A stretch of 32,338 nucleotides of DNA, from NCBI GenBank assembly GCA_017694915.1, contig JADIMF010000084.1, positions 1-32,338 on the forward strand, written 5' to 3'. The DNA is from Candidatus Ornithospirochaeta stercoravium. GTDB taxonomy: Bacteria > Spirochaetota > Spirochaetia > Sphaerochaetales > Sphaerochaetaceae. Below are positions 22,328-31,605 of this stretch, one piece after another. The position numbers and the translations under genes were made by a program. Under the pieces are notes generated by a model. That model worked only from the letters and a program-made list of their open reading frames with translations. It had not been told where the DNA came from and ran no database searches. Each line of letters begins with the position of its first letter. Within the stretch, counting starts at the first letter, position 1.

Positions 22328-23246
22328 TGTCAGGCAGTGCGCCGCCTACGCTTTTCGGATTCGCATCATACAGTATTGAAAGATACTCGGAGAGCGCCTC
22401 TTTCATCTCCTCGCCTGTAATGAACGAGATACGGCAGTATGGAAGAGCTGCAAGAGCTGCCTTCTCTGGTACTATTCCGTATTTTCCGATGAGAGCCGCG
22501 GCTCCTGGAACATCGCACTGGACATATTCCACAGAAGACGCGTAATCCTCCATGAATGCCTGCAACGTCTCAGGATTCTCTGAAGCGAAATCCTTTCTGA
22601 CGACAGTCACGCCAGTTATGAGGACTGAACCTACCTGCTCCTCCCAGAGATCGTTGAGATCGAGAGCAATCCTTATGTTGCCATCCTGCATCATCGCTGT
22701 CGCGGCAAATGGCTGAGGAAGCATAGCGCATCCATTCTTGTCAGCCTTGAGGGCCGCCACGCATTCGGCATGCTCGCTTTTCCACTCGATGAACACATCC
22801 TTTCCAACCTCAAGACCATTGGAAGAGAGAATATACTGAAGAGCATATTCAGGGGTCGATCCCTTTCCTGCGGAATATATCGTTCTGCCCCTGAGATCAT
22901 CGACACTCTGAATGGAATCCCCATTCTCCACTATATAGAGAACACCGAGGGTGTTTATCGCGATGACCTCGATCTGCCCTTTCGTATTATTATAAAGCAC
23001 AGAAGCAAGGTTGCCTGGGATGGCGGCTGCATCGATATCGCCTTTTACGAGAAGAGGAACGATTGCATCCGGTGCACCTTCCAGCGTAAATGAATAGCTA
23101 TTATCCGTAAGGCCATTCTCACTCTCTTCCATCAGCTTAACCAGTCCCATCGAAGTAGGCCCGCGGAGAGCCGCAACATCGACTTCTCCCGCTGAAAGCA
23201 TGAATGCAGAGAGAAGAACCATGATATAAACAAGAATCCTTTTCAT
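22302..23246 (-). CDS. ABC transporter substrate-binding protein (TauA/SsuA/ThiY-like)
   Basis: 314 residues. The signal peptide MKRILVYIMVLLSAFMLSAG has no lipobox Cys, so the protein is probably periplasmic. The mature part follows the NMT1/SsuA-like fold: ALRGPTSMGLVKLMEES at the start, DIDAAAIPGNLASVLYNN and LRGRTIYSAGKGSTPEYALQY in the middle. GGAG lies seven bases before the ATG. The gene starts 27 bases after the NtrC-type regulator gene, in the same direction, so the two-component genes and the importer may form one transcript. The substrate is unknown. Confidence 0.85.
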   Translation of the reverse strand: MKRILVYIMVLLSAFMLSAGEVDVAALRGPTSMGLVKLMEESENGLTDNSYSFTLEGAPDAIVPLLVKGDIDAAAIPGNLASVLYNNTKGQIEVIAINTLGVLYIVENGDSIQSVDDLRGRTIYSAGKGSTPEYALQYILSSNGLEVGKDVFIEWKSEHAECVAALKADKNGCAMLPQPFAATAMMQDGNIRIALDLNDLWEEQVGSVLITGVTVVRKDFASENPETLQAFMEDYASSVEYVQCDVPGAAALIGKYGIVPEKAALAALPYCRISFITGEEMKEALSEYLSILYDANPKSVGGALPDNGFYYTEN

Positions 23247-23273
23247 TCTGAATCTCCTACCCAGATAATAATC

Positions 23274-24611
23274 CTATAAGGATTCTTTTCCAATTCCATA
23301 CTCCTGGATTTTGCTTATAAGCGTACGTCTCGATATGCCAAGTTCCTCAGCGGCCCTTGTCCTGTTTCCTTCCCATCTCTGCAGTGCCCTGATTATCGCG
23401 TTTCTCTCCGCATCACGCAGAGTAAGGACATCGGAAGCAGGAACAGCTTTCTGAACATCATTCTTCTGAAGACCGGATCTTAAATCGAGATCATTTATCC
23501 CTATCGTCTCTGAATCTGCGAATATCATTGCACGCTCGATGATATTCTCAAGCTCTCTAACATTCCCATAGAAGCTATGATGCCTGAGAGCATCGAGCGC
23601 TTCAGGAGTGAAACCGGTGATCTTCAGCCCCATCTCCTTGCTGTATTTCGTTATGATATATGCCGCGAGGACAGGGATATCGGCAGGACGTTCACGAAGA
23701 GGCGGAATATGGATTCTCACAACATTCAGCCTGTAGAAGAGATCTTCCCTGAAATGTCCTTCCCTTACCATCGACTCAAGATCCTTGTTCGTCGCCGCTA
23801 TTATCCTGGCATTTATCGGCATCGGATTCGTACCACCAAGCCTTGTTATCTTCTTTTCCTGCAGGACACGGAGAATCTTGACCTGAAGAGAGAATGGCAT
23901 ATCACCGATCTCATCAAGGAACAAAGTACCTCCGGATGCGAGCTCAAAGAGACCTGTCTTACGCTGCAGTGCTCCTGTGAATGCTCCCTTCTCATAACCG
24001 AAAAGCTCCGATTCAAGAAGATTCTCCGGAACACCTCCGATGTTTATCGCGATGAACGGCCCTTCCTTCACCGAAGAGAGACGATGAATCTCCCTCGCAA
24101 CGACTTCCTTTCCTGTACCGGACTCTCCTGTTATGAGAACAGTGGCATGAGTCGGGGCAATCTTCTCGATGATACGCTGTACATCCATCATCTCAGGGCT
24201 TTCGCCTACAAGACTGCCGTCTTTACCGGAGCTCTCTGCAACAGATTTCAGGGATGCCGCCTCGACAAGGTTCTTGAGCTTTATCACGACCTCCTCGGGA
24301 TCGAACGGCTTCACGATATAATCATCAGCGCCATTCTTCAGCGCTTCGACGGCATCGGTTATCTCACCATGGGCGCTTATCATTATCGCGGGCATCCGGA
24401 AGCCTTCCTGCCTCAGCCATTTAAGAAGCTCAAGGCCATCCATCCCTGGCATCCTCAGGTCGATAAGCACCGCGTCATATACATCGGATCGAAGCATCCT
24501 CTCTGCAGACAGACCATTCTCCGCCGTGTCGGAATCGAGACCTTCAAGCGCAAGAAAGCGCTTCATCAGATTTCTGATATTCTCTTCATCATCGCATATA
24601 AGAACCTTCAT
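23274..24611 (-). CDS. NtrC-family sigma-54-dependent response regulator
   Basis: 445 residues in three domains. The receiver (1-120) has the acidic pair D7/D8, phosphoacceptor D51 ([10 protein letters not shown]) and Lys101 (YIVKPF). The AAA+ domain (about 135-370) has Walker A GESGTGKE (162-169) and GAFTGA (209-214), the loop that contacts sigma-54, then Walker [14 protein letters not shown]. The C-terminus is a Fis-type helix-turn-helix ([20 protein letters not shown]). It therefore activates sigma-54 promoters, so rpoN must exist elsewhere in the genome. AAGGAG precedes the ATG by eight bases, and the start overlaps the kinase gene by 23 bp. No sigma-54 promoter was seen here, so the targets are probably elsewhere. 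Confidence 0.95.
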   Translation of the reverse strand: MKVLICDDEENIRNLMKRFLALEGLDSDTAENGLSAERMLRSDVYDAVLIDLRMPGMDGLELLKWLRQEGFRMPAIMISAHGEITDAVEALKNGADDYIVKPFDPEEVVIKLKNLVEAASLKSVAESSGKDGSLVGESPEMMDVQRIIEKIAPTHATVLITGESGTGKEVVAREIHRLSSVKEGPFIAINIGGVPENLLESELFGYEKGAFTGALQRKTGLFELASGGTLFLDEIGDMPFSLQVKILRVLQEKKITRLGGTNPMPINARIIAATNKDLESMVREGHFREDLFYRLNVVRIHIPPLRERPADIPVLAAYIITKYSKEMGLKITGFTPEALDALRHHSFYGNVRELENIIERAMIFADSETIGINDLDLRSGLQKNDVQKAVPASDVLTLRDAERNAIIRALQRWEGNRTRAAEELGISRRTLISKIQEYGIGKESL

Positions 24612-25896
24612 TCCTATTTCTCCTTCCAGAACGCGGAAGCCTTACTTCCGCTATCGTCCCGCCATCCTGTCTCGGATACAGTCTCAGAGTTCCGCCAGCG
24701 GCAGAGACAAAACGTGAAGATATCGACAGGCCGATGCCTGAACCATGTATCTTGGTAGTGAAGAACGGATCGAAGATCCTCTTCTCATCCTCTTTCCTGA
24801 TTCCTTTTCCCCTGTCTCTTATGAATACATGATAGAAGCCTTCTTTATCTGCAGAGATCTCAGCCTCGATATCAACAGGCCCATCCTCAGAGGCCTCTAT
24901 CGCATTCTTCAACAGGTTCTCAAGAACGGAACGGAGCCTCATCTTGTCGAAAAGGACAGGAGCACTGGAAAAGGAGGGTTCTACCCACTTTATGTTCTCC
25001 TTGAAAAGAGGCAGAAGATCCTGCATGGAGGAAATGAGATCGATCTCTTCCGGATGCCCTATAGGGTTATGAAGGAATTCCGAGACCTTATCGGTCAGCT
25101 TCGTCAGCCTGTCCGTCTCATTGTCTATCACGAGCACATCCGGCAGGATGGATTCATCGACTTCCCTCTTAAGTATTGCAAGCTGTATGCGGATTGCTGA
25201 AAGAGGATTCTTTATCTCATGGGTCAGCGTCCTCGCGGCTTCACCAAGCCCTACAAGATTCTCTTGCTTTCTCAGTGTCTCCCTGTACTTCCTGTTTTCC
25301 CTGAGGATCGAGAGAATCAGAAGATAGATGATGATTATAACGATGATTGCTATCAGGGAGACTGCTCTCGTAAGCGCCATGCGTTCGATGAATGAGGAAG
25401 CGTCGAATGATAGGAATATCACATCAGGAAAACCGAGAACACCGTTTCTGTTACCTGAGAAGATATTCTCGGCATTGATCTTTATATCCTCAGCATATCG
25501 CATGCATTCGATACGTCCTGAATCGCGGTTTATTGAGATAAGGGTATCGGAAAGTACTGAATTGTCATCAAACAGACTGAAAGGAAGCCTCTGATAGACA
25601 TCTCCCCAGAGATAGATCGGATTACCTGCTGGCGTGTAATATCCGAAGCCAAGGACATTCCTGTTCTGCATCGTCTCAGGAATAGTCTCCTCACCCTGCT
25701 GAAGCGCTATTATCACATCATTGAAAGCCCTCTCTACCGCATTCTCGACACGAAGGCTCTCTGAAGAGATCAGGAGATATGACATGAAGCCAAGGAGCAC
25801 AAGGGTAATCACGACGAAAAGTGTCACAATACTGGTTGTAATAAGGATCTCCTTCTTCTCAGGAGTCCATTCTCTGCTCCACTTCCGTCTCTTCAT
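24589..25896 (-). CDS. Sensor histidine kinase, partner of the NtrC-type regulator
   Basis: 435 residues from the ATG at 25896. Two membrane helices (about 17-42 and 178-197) enclose a periplasmic sensor domain of about 135 residues. The HisKA domain carries LGEAARTLTHEIKNPLSAIR with phosphoacceptor His226, and the ATPase domain shows LENLLKNAIEAS (N box), RDRGKGIRKEDEKRIFDPFF (G1/F boxes) and GSGIGLSIS. No HAMP domain is obvious. A TTG six codons upstream (25914) would overlap the -10 box and is unlikely. No ribosome binding site is seen; a perfect TATAAT lies six bases before the ATG. The gene overlaps the regulator gene by 23 bp. Confidence 0.93.
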   Translation of the reverse strand: MKRRKWSREWTPEKKEILITTSIVTLFVVITLVLLGFMSYLLISSESLRVENAVERAFNDVIIALQQGEETIPETMQNRNVLGFGYYTPAGNPIYLWGDVYQRLPFSLFDDNSVLSDTLISINRDSGRIECMRYAEDIKINAENIFSGNRNGVLGFPDVIFLSFDASSFIERMALTRAVSLIAIIVIIIIYLLILSILRENRKYRETLRKQENLVGLGEAARTLTHEIKNPLSAIRIQLAILKREVDESILPDVLVIDNETDRLTKLTDKVSEFLHNPIGHPEEIDLISSMQDLLPLFKENIKWVEPSFSSAPVLFDKMRLRSVLENLLKNAIEASEDGPVDIEAEISADKEGFYHVFIRDRGKGIRKEDEKRIFDPFFTTKIHGSGIGLSISSRFVSAAGGTLRLYPRQDGGTIAEVRLPRSGRRNRNEGSYMR

Positions 25897-25902
25897 ATTG
25901 TG

Positions 25903-25908
25903 ATTATA
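25903..25908 (-). promoter_or_regulatory. Consensus -10 box of the kinase-ntrC operon
   Basis: TATAAT on the minus strand lies exactly six bases before the kinase ATG, and no ribosome binding site lies between them. The -35 region is weak (AAGACT at a 17-base spacing). Transcription would start at or next to the ATG. Confidence 0.55.
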
Positions 25909-25960
25909 TCCCAAAGACGCCTTATAGTCTTGCCTTCACAAAGACTCCATATTTCTGAGA

Positions 25961-25988
25961 TTCACGATTCATTTGCAGTGGTTATATT
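25961..25988 (+). promoter_or_regulatory. ftsH promoter, leaderless type
   Basis: TTCACG (25961-25966, 4/6), a 16-base spacer and TATATT (25983-25988, 5/6), then six bases and the ftsH ATG. No ribosome binding site is present. It is divergent from the kinase -10 box, about 75 bases away. Confidence 0.5.
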
Positions 25989-25994
25989 TATATT

Positions 25995-27968
25995 ATGAGT
26001 GACGAAAAAAACAACATAATGCTGGAAAGCAATGCTAAGGAACATAAGAAAAGCCCTAAACAGGAACCGGGGCTTCAGAATGATAACAGCAACAACACCA
26101 AGAAGAAATTCACTTTCTCAATATGGTATTTCGTTATAGCCTTCATCCTGATCATCATAGCAAACAACCTGTTTTTGTCCCATTCGCTGAATGAGGCGCT
26201 GAATGTCGATTACAGCACATTCAAATCCCTGATAAGCGAAGGAAAAATCGTACAGGTAGCCTTCGATGGAGATCAGTATATCGGATACGGCATGACGAAA
26301 TCGGATGCGGCAGCGACGCTCAGAAGCATCGCGGCGGAAAGGAGAATACCGCAGTCAATCGATACATCCTCGATAACAGCTTATCAGACATACATGATTG
26401 ACGATCCCTCGTTCGTTCCCCTTCTTGATTCAATGAATGTGGAATACTATGCGACGGAACCGGTAGAACCTTCGGCAATAAGCTATCTTATTTCAATGCT
26501 CTTCCCTATCGCAATATTCTTCATCTTCTACTGGTGGATGTCCAAGCGCCTTTCAGGAGGTGCGCAGGGTGTCATGTCATTCAGCCAGAACAGCAAGAAG
26601 CTCGTGGCTGAAGATGACACGGGAATTCGTTTTGCCGATGTTGCGGGAGAAGATGAGGCGAAAGCAGAACTTGTCGAGGTCGTGGATTTCCTGAAGAATC
26701 CTGACCGCTACACTGAAATGGGAGCGAAGATACCGAAGGGTGTCCTGCTTGTAGGTCCTCCGGGAACAGGAAAGACACTCCTTGCAAAAGCAGTGGCAGG
26801 AGAAGCCGGTGTACCGTTCTTCAGAATGAGCGGTGCTGACTTCGTCGAGATGTTCGTAGGTGTAGGTGCTGCTAGAGTAAGGGATCTTTTCAAGCAGGCA
26901 AGGGAGAAAAGCCCCTGTATCATCTTCATAGACGAAATCGATGCAATAGGAAGGAAGAGATCGGATGCCTCCATCGGCGGAAATGATGAGAGGGAGCAGA
27001 CACTGAACCAGCTTCTTGTGGAGATGGATGGATTTGATTCAAGGACAGGCGTCATAATCCTCGGCGCAACCAACAGAGCCGAAGTCCTGGATCCTGCCCT
27101 ACTCAGGCCGGGCCGTTTCGACAGGCAGGTACTTGTCGATAAACCAGATCTGGATGGAAGAGAAGCTATACTGAAGATCCATACAAAGAACATGAAGCTT
27201 GCAGAGAATGTTGACCTGAGAAAAATCGCGCAGGCTTCAGCAGGACTTGCTGGTGCGGATCTTGCGAATATCGCGAATGAAGCCGCGCTTCAGGCTGTCA
27301 GAAACAGAAGGAACAGCGTGACGCAGGAGGATTTCGAGGAAGCGATAGAGAAATCTATAGCAGGTCTCGAGAGAAAGAGCCGCGTGCTGAACAAGGAGGA
27401 AAGGACGAGAGTCGCCTATCACGAAACAGGCCATGCGCTCACGGCATTCCTCACACCGGGTTCTTCACCGGTATCGAAGATATCGATCATCCCGCGTGGT
27501 TTCGGAGCCCTCGGATACACACTCCAGTATCCGACAGAGGACAGATTCCTGTTATCACAGGATGAACTGCTGGGATCTGTAGATGTGATGCTCGGAGGAA
27601 GGGCTGCGGAAGAGACGATCTTCGGAGATATCTCAACAGGAGCCAGCAATGATATATCCCGCGCCTCCGATACGGTAAGGCAGATGATTACTGAATACGG
27701 AATGTCTGAAAAATACAGGAACATGACGCTTCCCAAGACATCAAGTGGAATAGAAGGCGTGAATGGTGGCCGCGAATATTCGGAAGCGACACAGGAGTAT
27801 ATCGACAACGAGACTGAGAGGATCATCAGCGAACGCTATAGCCACGTGCTTGAGAATCTCAGGAAGAACAAGGATGCTCTTGAGCATATCGCAGCAGAGC
27901 TGATGGACAAGGAAGTTCTGGAAGCCGACGAATTCAGAGCTCTTGCAGAAAAATATACTGTCAAATAA
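25995..27968 (+). CDS. ftsH: ATP-dependent zinc metalloprotease FtsH
   Basis: 657 residues. A polar N-terminal extension of about 36 residues, rich in K, N and E, precedes the first membrane helix (about 43-60), longer than usual. A periplasmic domain and a second helix (near 165-183) follow. The AAA+ module has Walker A GPPGTGKT (254-261), Walker [12 protein letters not shown] and the second region of homology [19 protein letters not shown]. The protease has HETGH (476-480) and a later Asp ligand near TGASNDIS. FtsH is a membrane hexamer that degrades misfolded membrane proteins and regulators. The start has no ribosome binding site, only a -10 box six bases upstream. Confidence 0.97.
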   Translation: MSDEKNNIMLESNAKEHKKSPKQEPGLQNDNSNNTKKKFTFSIWYFVIAFILIIIANNLFLSHSLNEALNVDYSTFKSLISEGKIVQVAFDGDQYIGYGMTKSDAAATLRSIAAERRIPQSIDTSSITAYQTYMIDDPSFVPLLDSMNVEYYATEPVEPSAISYLISMLFPIAIFFIFYWWMSKRLSGGAQGVMSFSQNSKKLVAEDDTGIRFADVAGEDEAKAELVEVVDFLKNPDRYTEMGAKIPKGVLLVGPPGTGKTLLAKAVAGEAGVPFFRMSGADFVEMFVGVGAARVRDLFKQAREKSPCIIFIDEIDAIGRKRSDASIGGNDEREQTLNQLLVEMDGFDSRTGVIILGATNRAEVLDPALLRPGRFDRQVLVDKPDLDGREAILKIHTKNMKLAENVDLRKIAQASAGLAGADLANIANEAALQAVRNRRNSVTQEDFEEAIEKSIAGLERKSRVLNKEERTRVAYHETGHALTAFLTPGSSPVSKISIIPRGFGALGYTLQYPTEDRFLLSQDELLGSVDVMLGGRAAEETIFGDISTGASNDISRASDTVRQMITEYGMSEKYRNMTLPKTSSGIEGVNGGREYSEATQEYIDNETERIISERYSHVLENLRKNKDALEHIAAELMDKEVLEADEFRALAEKYTVK

Positions 27969-27977
27969 TCTATAGCC

Positions 27978-28907
27978 ATGATTTCCAGAGCTATAGAAGA
28001 TACGGAGTTACAGGAACATATATCCTCTCTTCCGGCAGACGGAAGGGAGGTTTTCCTTCTCTCAGATGGGAATATAAGGTTATCGAGCGTATCAGCAACG
28101 ACGATGCTGAACAAGATGAAGGCCAACCATAACACAGGGTTTATCGAGACATATGTCCTCGGTCAGGCTTATATCGCGGCAGCCCTCCTCTCATCCGTCG
28201 TAAAGGGCAAGGACAGAGTCCAGATGGATATTGAATGCGGAGGCCCGATAAAAGGCTTATCCGTAGAATCATGGGCTTCGGGTGCGGTAAGAGGCTTCCT
28301 GAGAAACAATCCTATACCTCTCTCAAAGCCGCTAGAGAATCTTGATACATCACCGTTGTTCGGACCGGGATTCATGACCATAACGAAAATACTCGAAGGT
28401 TCAAAGGCTCCTTTCTCGGGCCAGATCATGCTCGAATACGGGAACATCGCAAAAGATCTTGCGCTGTATTTCTCCCAGTCGGAGCAGACACCATCGCTTT
28501 TCTATCTTTCAATCCGCTTCGATGATAAAGGAAGAGTATGGGGAGCTGGAGGTATTTTCATACAGGCACTTCCAGGATGTCCTGAGAATATTCTCGAAGA
28601 ACTACAGGCAAAGGCTGCTGAGCTTACGAATATGGGGCTTTTCCTCTCGGAAGGAAGAAGCGCAAAGGAATACGTCGAAGAGGAATTCGGGAAATGGAAG
28701 CCTGAGCACATCGGACACACACCGATAGGGTTCTCATGCCCATGCTCGAGAGACCACTTCCGCTCATATCTCTCAGCACTTCCTGAAAATGACAGAAAAG
28801 CAATACTCGAGGGAGAGTTCCCCCTCGTTCTTGAGTGCCTTAATTGCGGCACTGATTATAGTTTCGATAAAGCAGAAATCGAGAAGCTTTTTATGGAGGA
28901 GAAATGA
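27978..28907 (+). CDS. hslO: Redox-regulated chaperone Hsp33
   Basis: 309 residues. The N-terminal core (GFIETYVLGQAYIAAALLSS, then DIECGGPIKGLSVESWASGAVRG) is typical. The C-terminal zinc switch is complete: CPC near 254-256 and CLNC near 288-291. These four Cys bind zinc when reduced; oxidation and heat release it and activate holdase activity. The ATG at 27978 comes nine bases after the ftsH stop and has no ribosome binding site; it is either translationally coupled to ftsH or starts from a TTGCAG-N17-TAATCT promoter whose -10 box ends six bases before the ATG. It overlaps the next start by 4 bases. Confidence 0.95.
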   Translation: MISRAIEDTELQEHISSLPADGREVFLLSDGNIRLSSVSATTMLNKMKANHNTGFIETYVLGQAYIAAALLSSVVKGKDRVQMDIECGGPIKGLSVESWASGAVRGFLRNNPIPLSKPLENLDTSPLFGPGFMTITKILEGSKAPFSGQIMLEYGNIAKDLALYFSQSEQTPSLFYLSIRFDDKGRVWGAGGIFIQALPGCPENILEELQAKAAELTNMGLFLSEGRSAKEYVEEEFGKWKPEHIGHTPIGFSCPCSRDHFRSYLSALPENDRKAILEGEFPLVLECLNCGTDYSFDKAEIEKLFMEEK

Positions 28908-31147
28908 TATTCTTCGCAGCATGCGCAGCTAATCAGGCAGATCTGGTAGTAGAGGAAGCAAGAAAAGCAGGATCTGAAGACGTAAGACAGACATCATCTG
29001 GAGTGGAATTCGAAGGCACTGTGGAAACAGGAATGCGCTTCTGCATGTATTCACGCGTTGCTTCTAGGCTGCTTATGGCTCTTTATATAGATGAAGATAC
29101 AGAAAGCGACGAGGAGCTCTATGAGTCGACGCTTGCCCTTCCCTGGGAGAACTGGATCAACCCGGAAACTACAATCAAGATTACATGCACCTCCCAGGCA
29201 TGCCGCTGGATCCGAAACAGCCACTATGCAGCATTGAAGGTGAAAGATGCAATCTGCGATCATATAAAGGAGAAGTATGATGGTGTAAGGCCTGATGTGA
29301 ACATAGATGATCCTGATATCACGATTCATGTGCACATCCATGACAGGACTGTCGTGTGGTACGCAGACTTCTCCGGCGAAGGTCTTCATCAGCGTGGTTA
29401 CAGGGACGACCAGACAGATGCAGTACTCAAGGAGCATCTTGCGGCTGCACTCATATCAAGAAGCGAATGGAAGAAAACCGTCAATGACGGAAACCCAGGA
29501 GTATTCCTCGATCCATTCTGCGGCTCAGGCACAGTAGCGATAGAAGCCGCGCTCATGGCATCTGATACAGCACCAGGACTGATCAGAACGAAGCCTTTCG
29601 CATTCGAACGCCTCAATGGATTCGATGCAGAGCTCTGGAACAGCATAAAAGCTGAAGCTGAGGAAAGAAGAGCGAAAGCAATCGATGAGAGGGACATCAC
29701 CATCTACGCCTCAGATATCTCATCCAAGGCAATCCGTATTGCAGAGAAAGCTGCGGCTAAAGCAGGTGTTGATGGACTGATCAATTTCTCTGTAAAGGAT
29801 TTCCTTTCATACAAACCATCGGACTGCCCTACAGAGAAGGGATATATTGTAACAGATCCTCCATATGGCGAGAGAATGAGAGTCGAGGATATCGACAACC
29901 TCTATGCCGGCATCGGAGACGTTCTCCAGAACGTATTCAAGGGATGGAGGGCAACGATACTGACAGGCTCAAGCGAACTGCTGTCGAATATCGACATGAA
30001 ACCAGACAGGACGAATACGCTGTACAACGGAGCCATTCTCTGCCAGGCTGCCCATTACATCATCTTCACGGATGAGGAGAAAGCAGAGCTCATCGAGAAG
30101 GCAAAGGAAAGGAAGAGGATAAGGCTTTCCACCCCGCTTACAGGCGGTGCCGAGATTGTCTACAGAAAGCTTCTGAAGAACATCGAGAACCTGAAGGGTG
30201 AGATGGAGAAGGAAGGCGTGACATGCTACCGCATATACGATGCGGACATCCCTGAGTATGCGGCAGCAATCGATGTCTATGAATGGAAATGGATAAACCT
30301 CTCGGAGTATGCGGCTCCTGACTACATAGATAAGGAGAAAGCCGAAGAAAGGCTCAATGAACTTATCTATGCCACAGAGCGTGCAACAGGCATCGACATC
30401 GAGAATATCTATGTAAAGGAAAGGAAGAGCCAGAAGGGAAAGAACCAGTACAACAGGCTTGCTACCTCGAACAGATTCAATATCGTAAGAGAAAATGGCC
30501 TCAGAGTTCTCGTGAACTTCCAGGATTATCTCGATACAGGCATATTCCTCGATCACAGACCTGTAAGGAAGATGATTCAGGAAATGGCGGAAGGAAAGAG
30601 ATTCCTCAATCTCTTCTGCTATACGGGAACAGCAACGCTCAATGCCATAAAGGGAGGGGCTGTATCGACAGTTTCCGTCGATGCCTCCTCTACATACCTT
30701 GATTGGGCAATCGAGAATCTGAAGATCAACGGTTATCCTACGGATATCGAGAACTTCTTCTATCGTGACGACGCTATTTCATGGCTCTGGGAGACATACG
30801 ACAGATATGATCTCATATTCTGCGATCCTCCTACGTTCTCGAACAGCACCGGACGCGATACATTCGATGTCCAGCGTGATCACTGGAAGCTTATCAAAGC
30901 GGCATGCATGCACCTTGCACCGGGAGGAGTTCTCATCTTCTCCACGAACTACAGGCGCTTCAGAATGGATGAGGGAATCCTCGATAGATTCATCGTCGAG
31001 GATATAACAGAGAAAACCATCGGCAAGGATTTCGAGAATGATCCGAACATCCACAAGTGCTATCTCATAAGAAACAAGGTAAAGGTCTCAAGGCCAAGGC
31101 AGAAACCCGTGGTGAAGGTCAAAGGTGAAGAGCTACCTGAAGACTGA
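28904..31147 (+). CDS. rlmL: Bifunctional 23S rRNA methyltransferase RlmKL (G2445-N2 / G2069-N7)
   Basis: 747 residues, slightly longer than the 702 of the E. coli protein. A THUMP domain (about 55-160) precedes the RlmL-type N2 domain with DPFCGSGTVAIEAAL (near 203) and the catalytic DPPYGERM (near 318). The C-terminal RlmK-type domain has FLNLFCYTGTATLNA (near 567), VDASSTYLDWAIENL and DPPTFSNS (near 641). It methylates two guanines in the peptidyl-transferase region of 23S rRNA using S-adenosylmethionine. GGAGGAG is two to eight bases before the ATG, which overlaps the hslO stop (ATGA). The tail overlaps ogt by 23 bp. Confidence 0.95.
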   Translation: MIFFAACAANQADLVVEEARKAGSEDVRQTSSGVEFEGTVETGMRFCMYSRVASRLLMALYIDEDTESDEELYESTLALPWENWINPETTIKITCTSQACRWIRNSHYAALKVKDAICDHIKEKYDGVRPDVNIDDPDITIHVHIHDRTVVWYADFSGEGLHQRGYRDDQTDAVLKEHLAAALISRSEWKKTVNDGNPGVFLDPFCGSGTVAIEAALMASDTAPGLIRTKPFAFERLNGFDAELWNSIKAEAEERRAKAIDERDITIYASDISSKAIRIAEKAAAKAGVDGLINFSVKDFLSYKPSDCPTEKGYIVTDPPYGERMRVEDIDNLYAGIGDVLQNVFKGWRATILTGSSELLSNIDMKPDRTNTLYNGAILCQAAHYIIFTDEEKAELIEKAKERKRIRLSTPLTGGAEIVYRKLLKNIENLKGEMEKEGVTCYRIYDADIPEYAAAIDVYEWKWINLSEYAAPDYIDKEKAEERLNELIYATERATGIDIENIYVKERKSQKGKNQYNRLATSNRFNIVRENGLRVLVNFQDYLDTGIFLDHRPVRKMIQEMAEGKRFLNLFCYTGTATLNAIKGGAVSTVSVDASSTYLDWAIENLKINGYPTDIENFFYRDDAISWLWETYDRYDLIFCDPPTFSNSTGRDTFDVQRDHWKLIKAACMHLAPGGVLIFSTNYRRFRMDEGILDRFIVEDITEKTIGKDFENDPNIHKCYLIRNKVKVSRPRQKPVVKVKGEELPED

Positions 31148-31583
31148 AATCGGAGTGATTGAGATTATTGAGGAAAACGGCTCGATTATCTCAATTGCAG
31201 GAACTGATGAAGAAGGAGAAGAGGATTCATCCCCTCTTCTCTCTTCAGTTAAGAAAGAGCTCTCTGAATATTTTAGAGGAGAGAGAAAGACATTTGATCT
31301 TCCGCTCTGTCCAAGCGGTACTGATTTCCAGAAAAGCGTATGGAAAGCATTGCTGTCGATACCATATGGCGAAACAAGAACTTACAGTGAGATAGCGGAA
31401 GCAGCGGGCAGAAAAGATGCCGTGCGTGCAGCTGCGAATGCTGTCGGAAGCAATCCGATTCCCATAATCATTCCATGCCATAGAGTGGTAAGAAAAGACG
31501 GAAGTCTCGGCGGCTTCAGTATGAAAGGCGGAATAGAAACAAAGAAAATTCTTCTCGGAATCGAGGAAAAAAACAGGAGCTAG
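31125..31583 (+). CDS. ogt: Methylated-DNA--protein-cysteine methyltransferase
   Basis: 152 residues, a compact alkyltransferase that repairs O6-methylguanine by moving the methyl group onto itself. The acceptor Cys118 sits in IIPCHRVVR. FQKSVWKALLSIPYGETRTY precedes it in the DNA-binding helix-turn-helix, and AANAVGSNPI contains the conserved Asn. There is no Ada-type N-terminal zinc domain. The start is a GTG at 31125 inside the end of rlmKL, so it is translated by coupling. Its stop codon overlaps the stem of the Fic gene terminator on the other strand. Confidence 0.94.
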   Translation: MKSYLKTEIGVIEIIEENGSIISIAGTDEEGEEDSSPLLSSVKKELSEYFRGERKTFDLPLCPSGTDFQKSVWKALLSIPYGETRTYSEIAEAAGRKDAVRAAANAVGSNPIPIIIPCHRVVRKDGSLGGFSMKGGIETKKILLGIEEKNRS

Positions 31584-31598
31584 CAATTGCCGGCTCCT
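31570..31598 (-). terminator. Terminator of the fic gene
   Basis: On the minus strand AGGAGC (31598-31593) pairs with GCTCCT (31580-31575) around a loop containing the palindrome GCAATTGC. It is followed by G and a T run (31573 to about 31567). It overlaps the ogt stop codon, so the convergent genes end almost on top of each other. Confidence 0.7.
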
Positions 31599-31605
31599 TC
31601 ATGCT

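Noticed and set aside
23577-24758. Open frame of 393 codons on the plus strand
   Set aside because: It lies wholly opposite the NtrC-type regulator and its kinase, whose motifs are complete. Its translation has no recognisable domain and it has no ribosome binding site or promoter.
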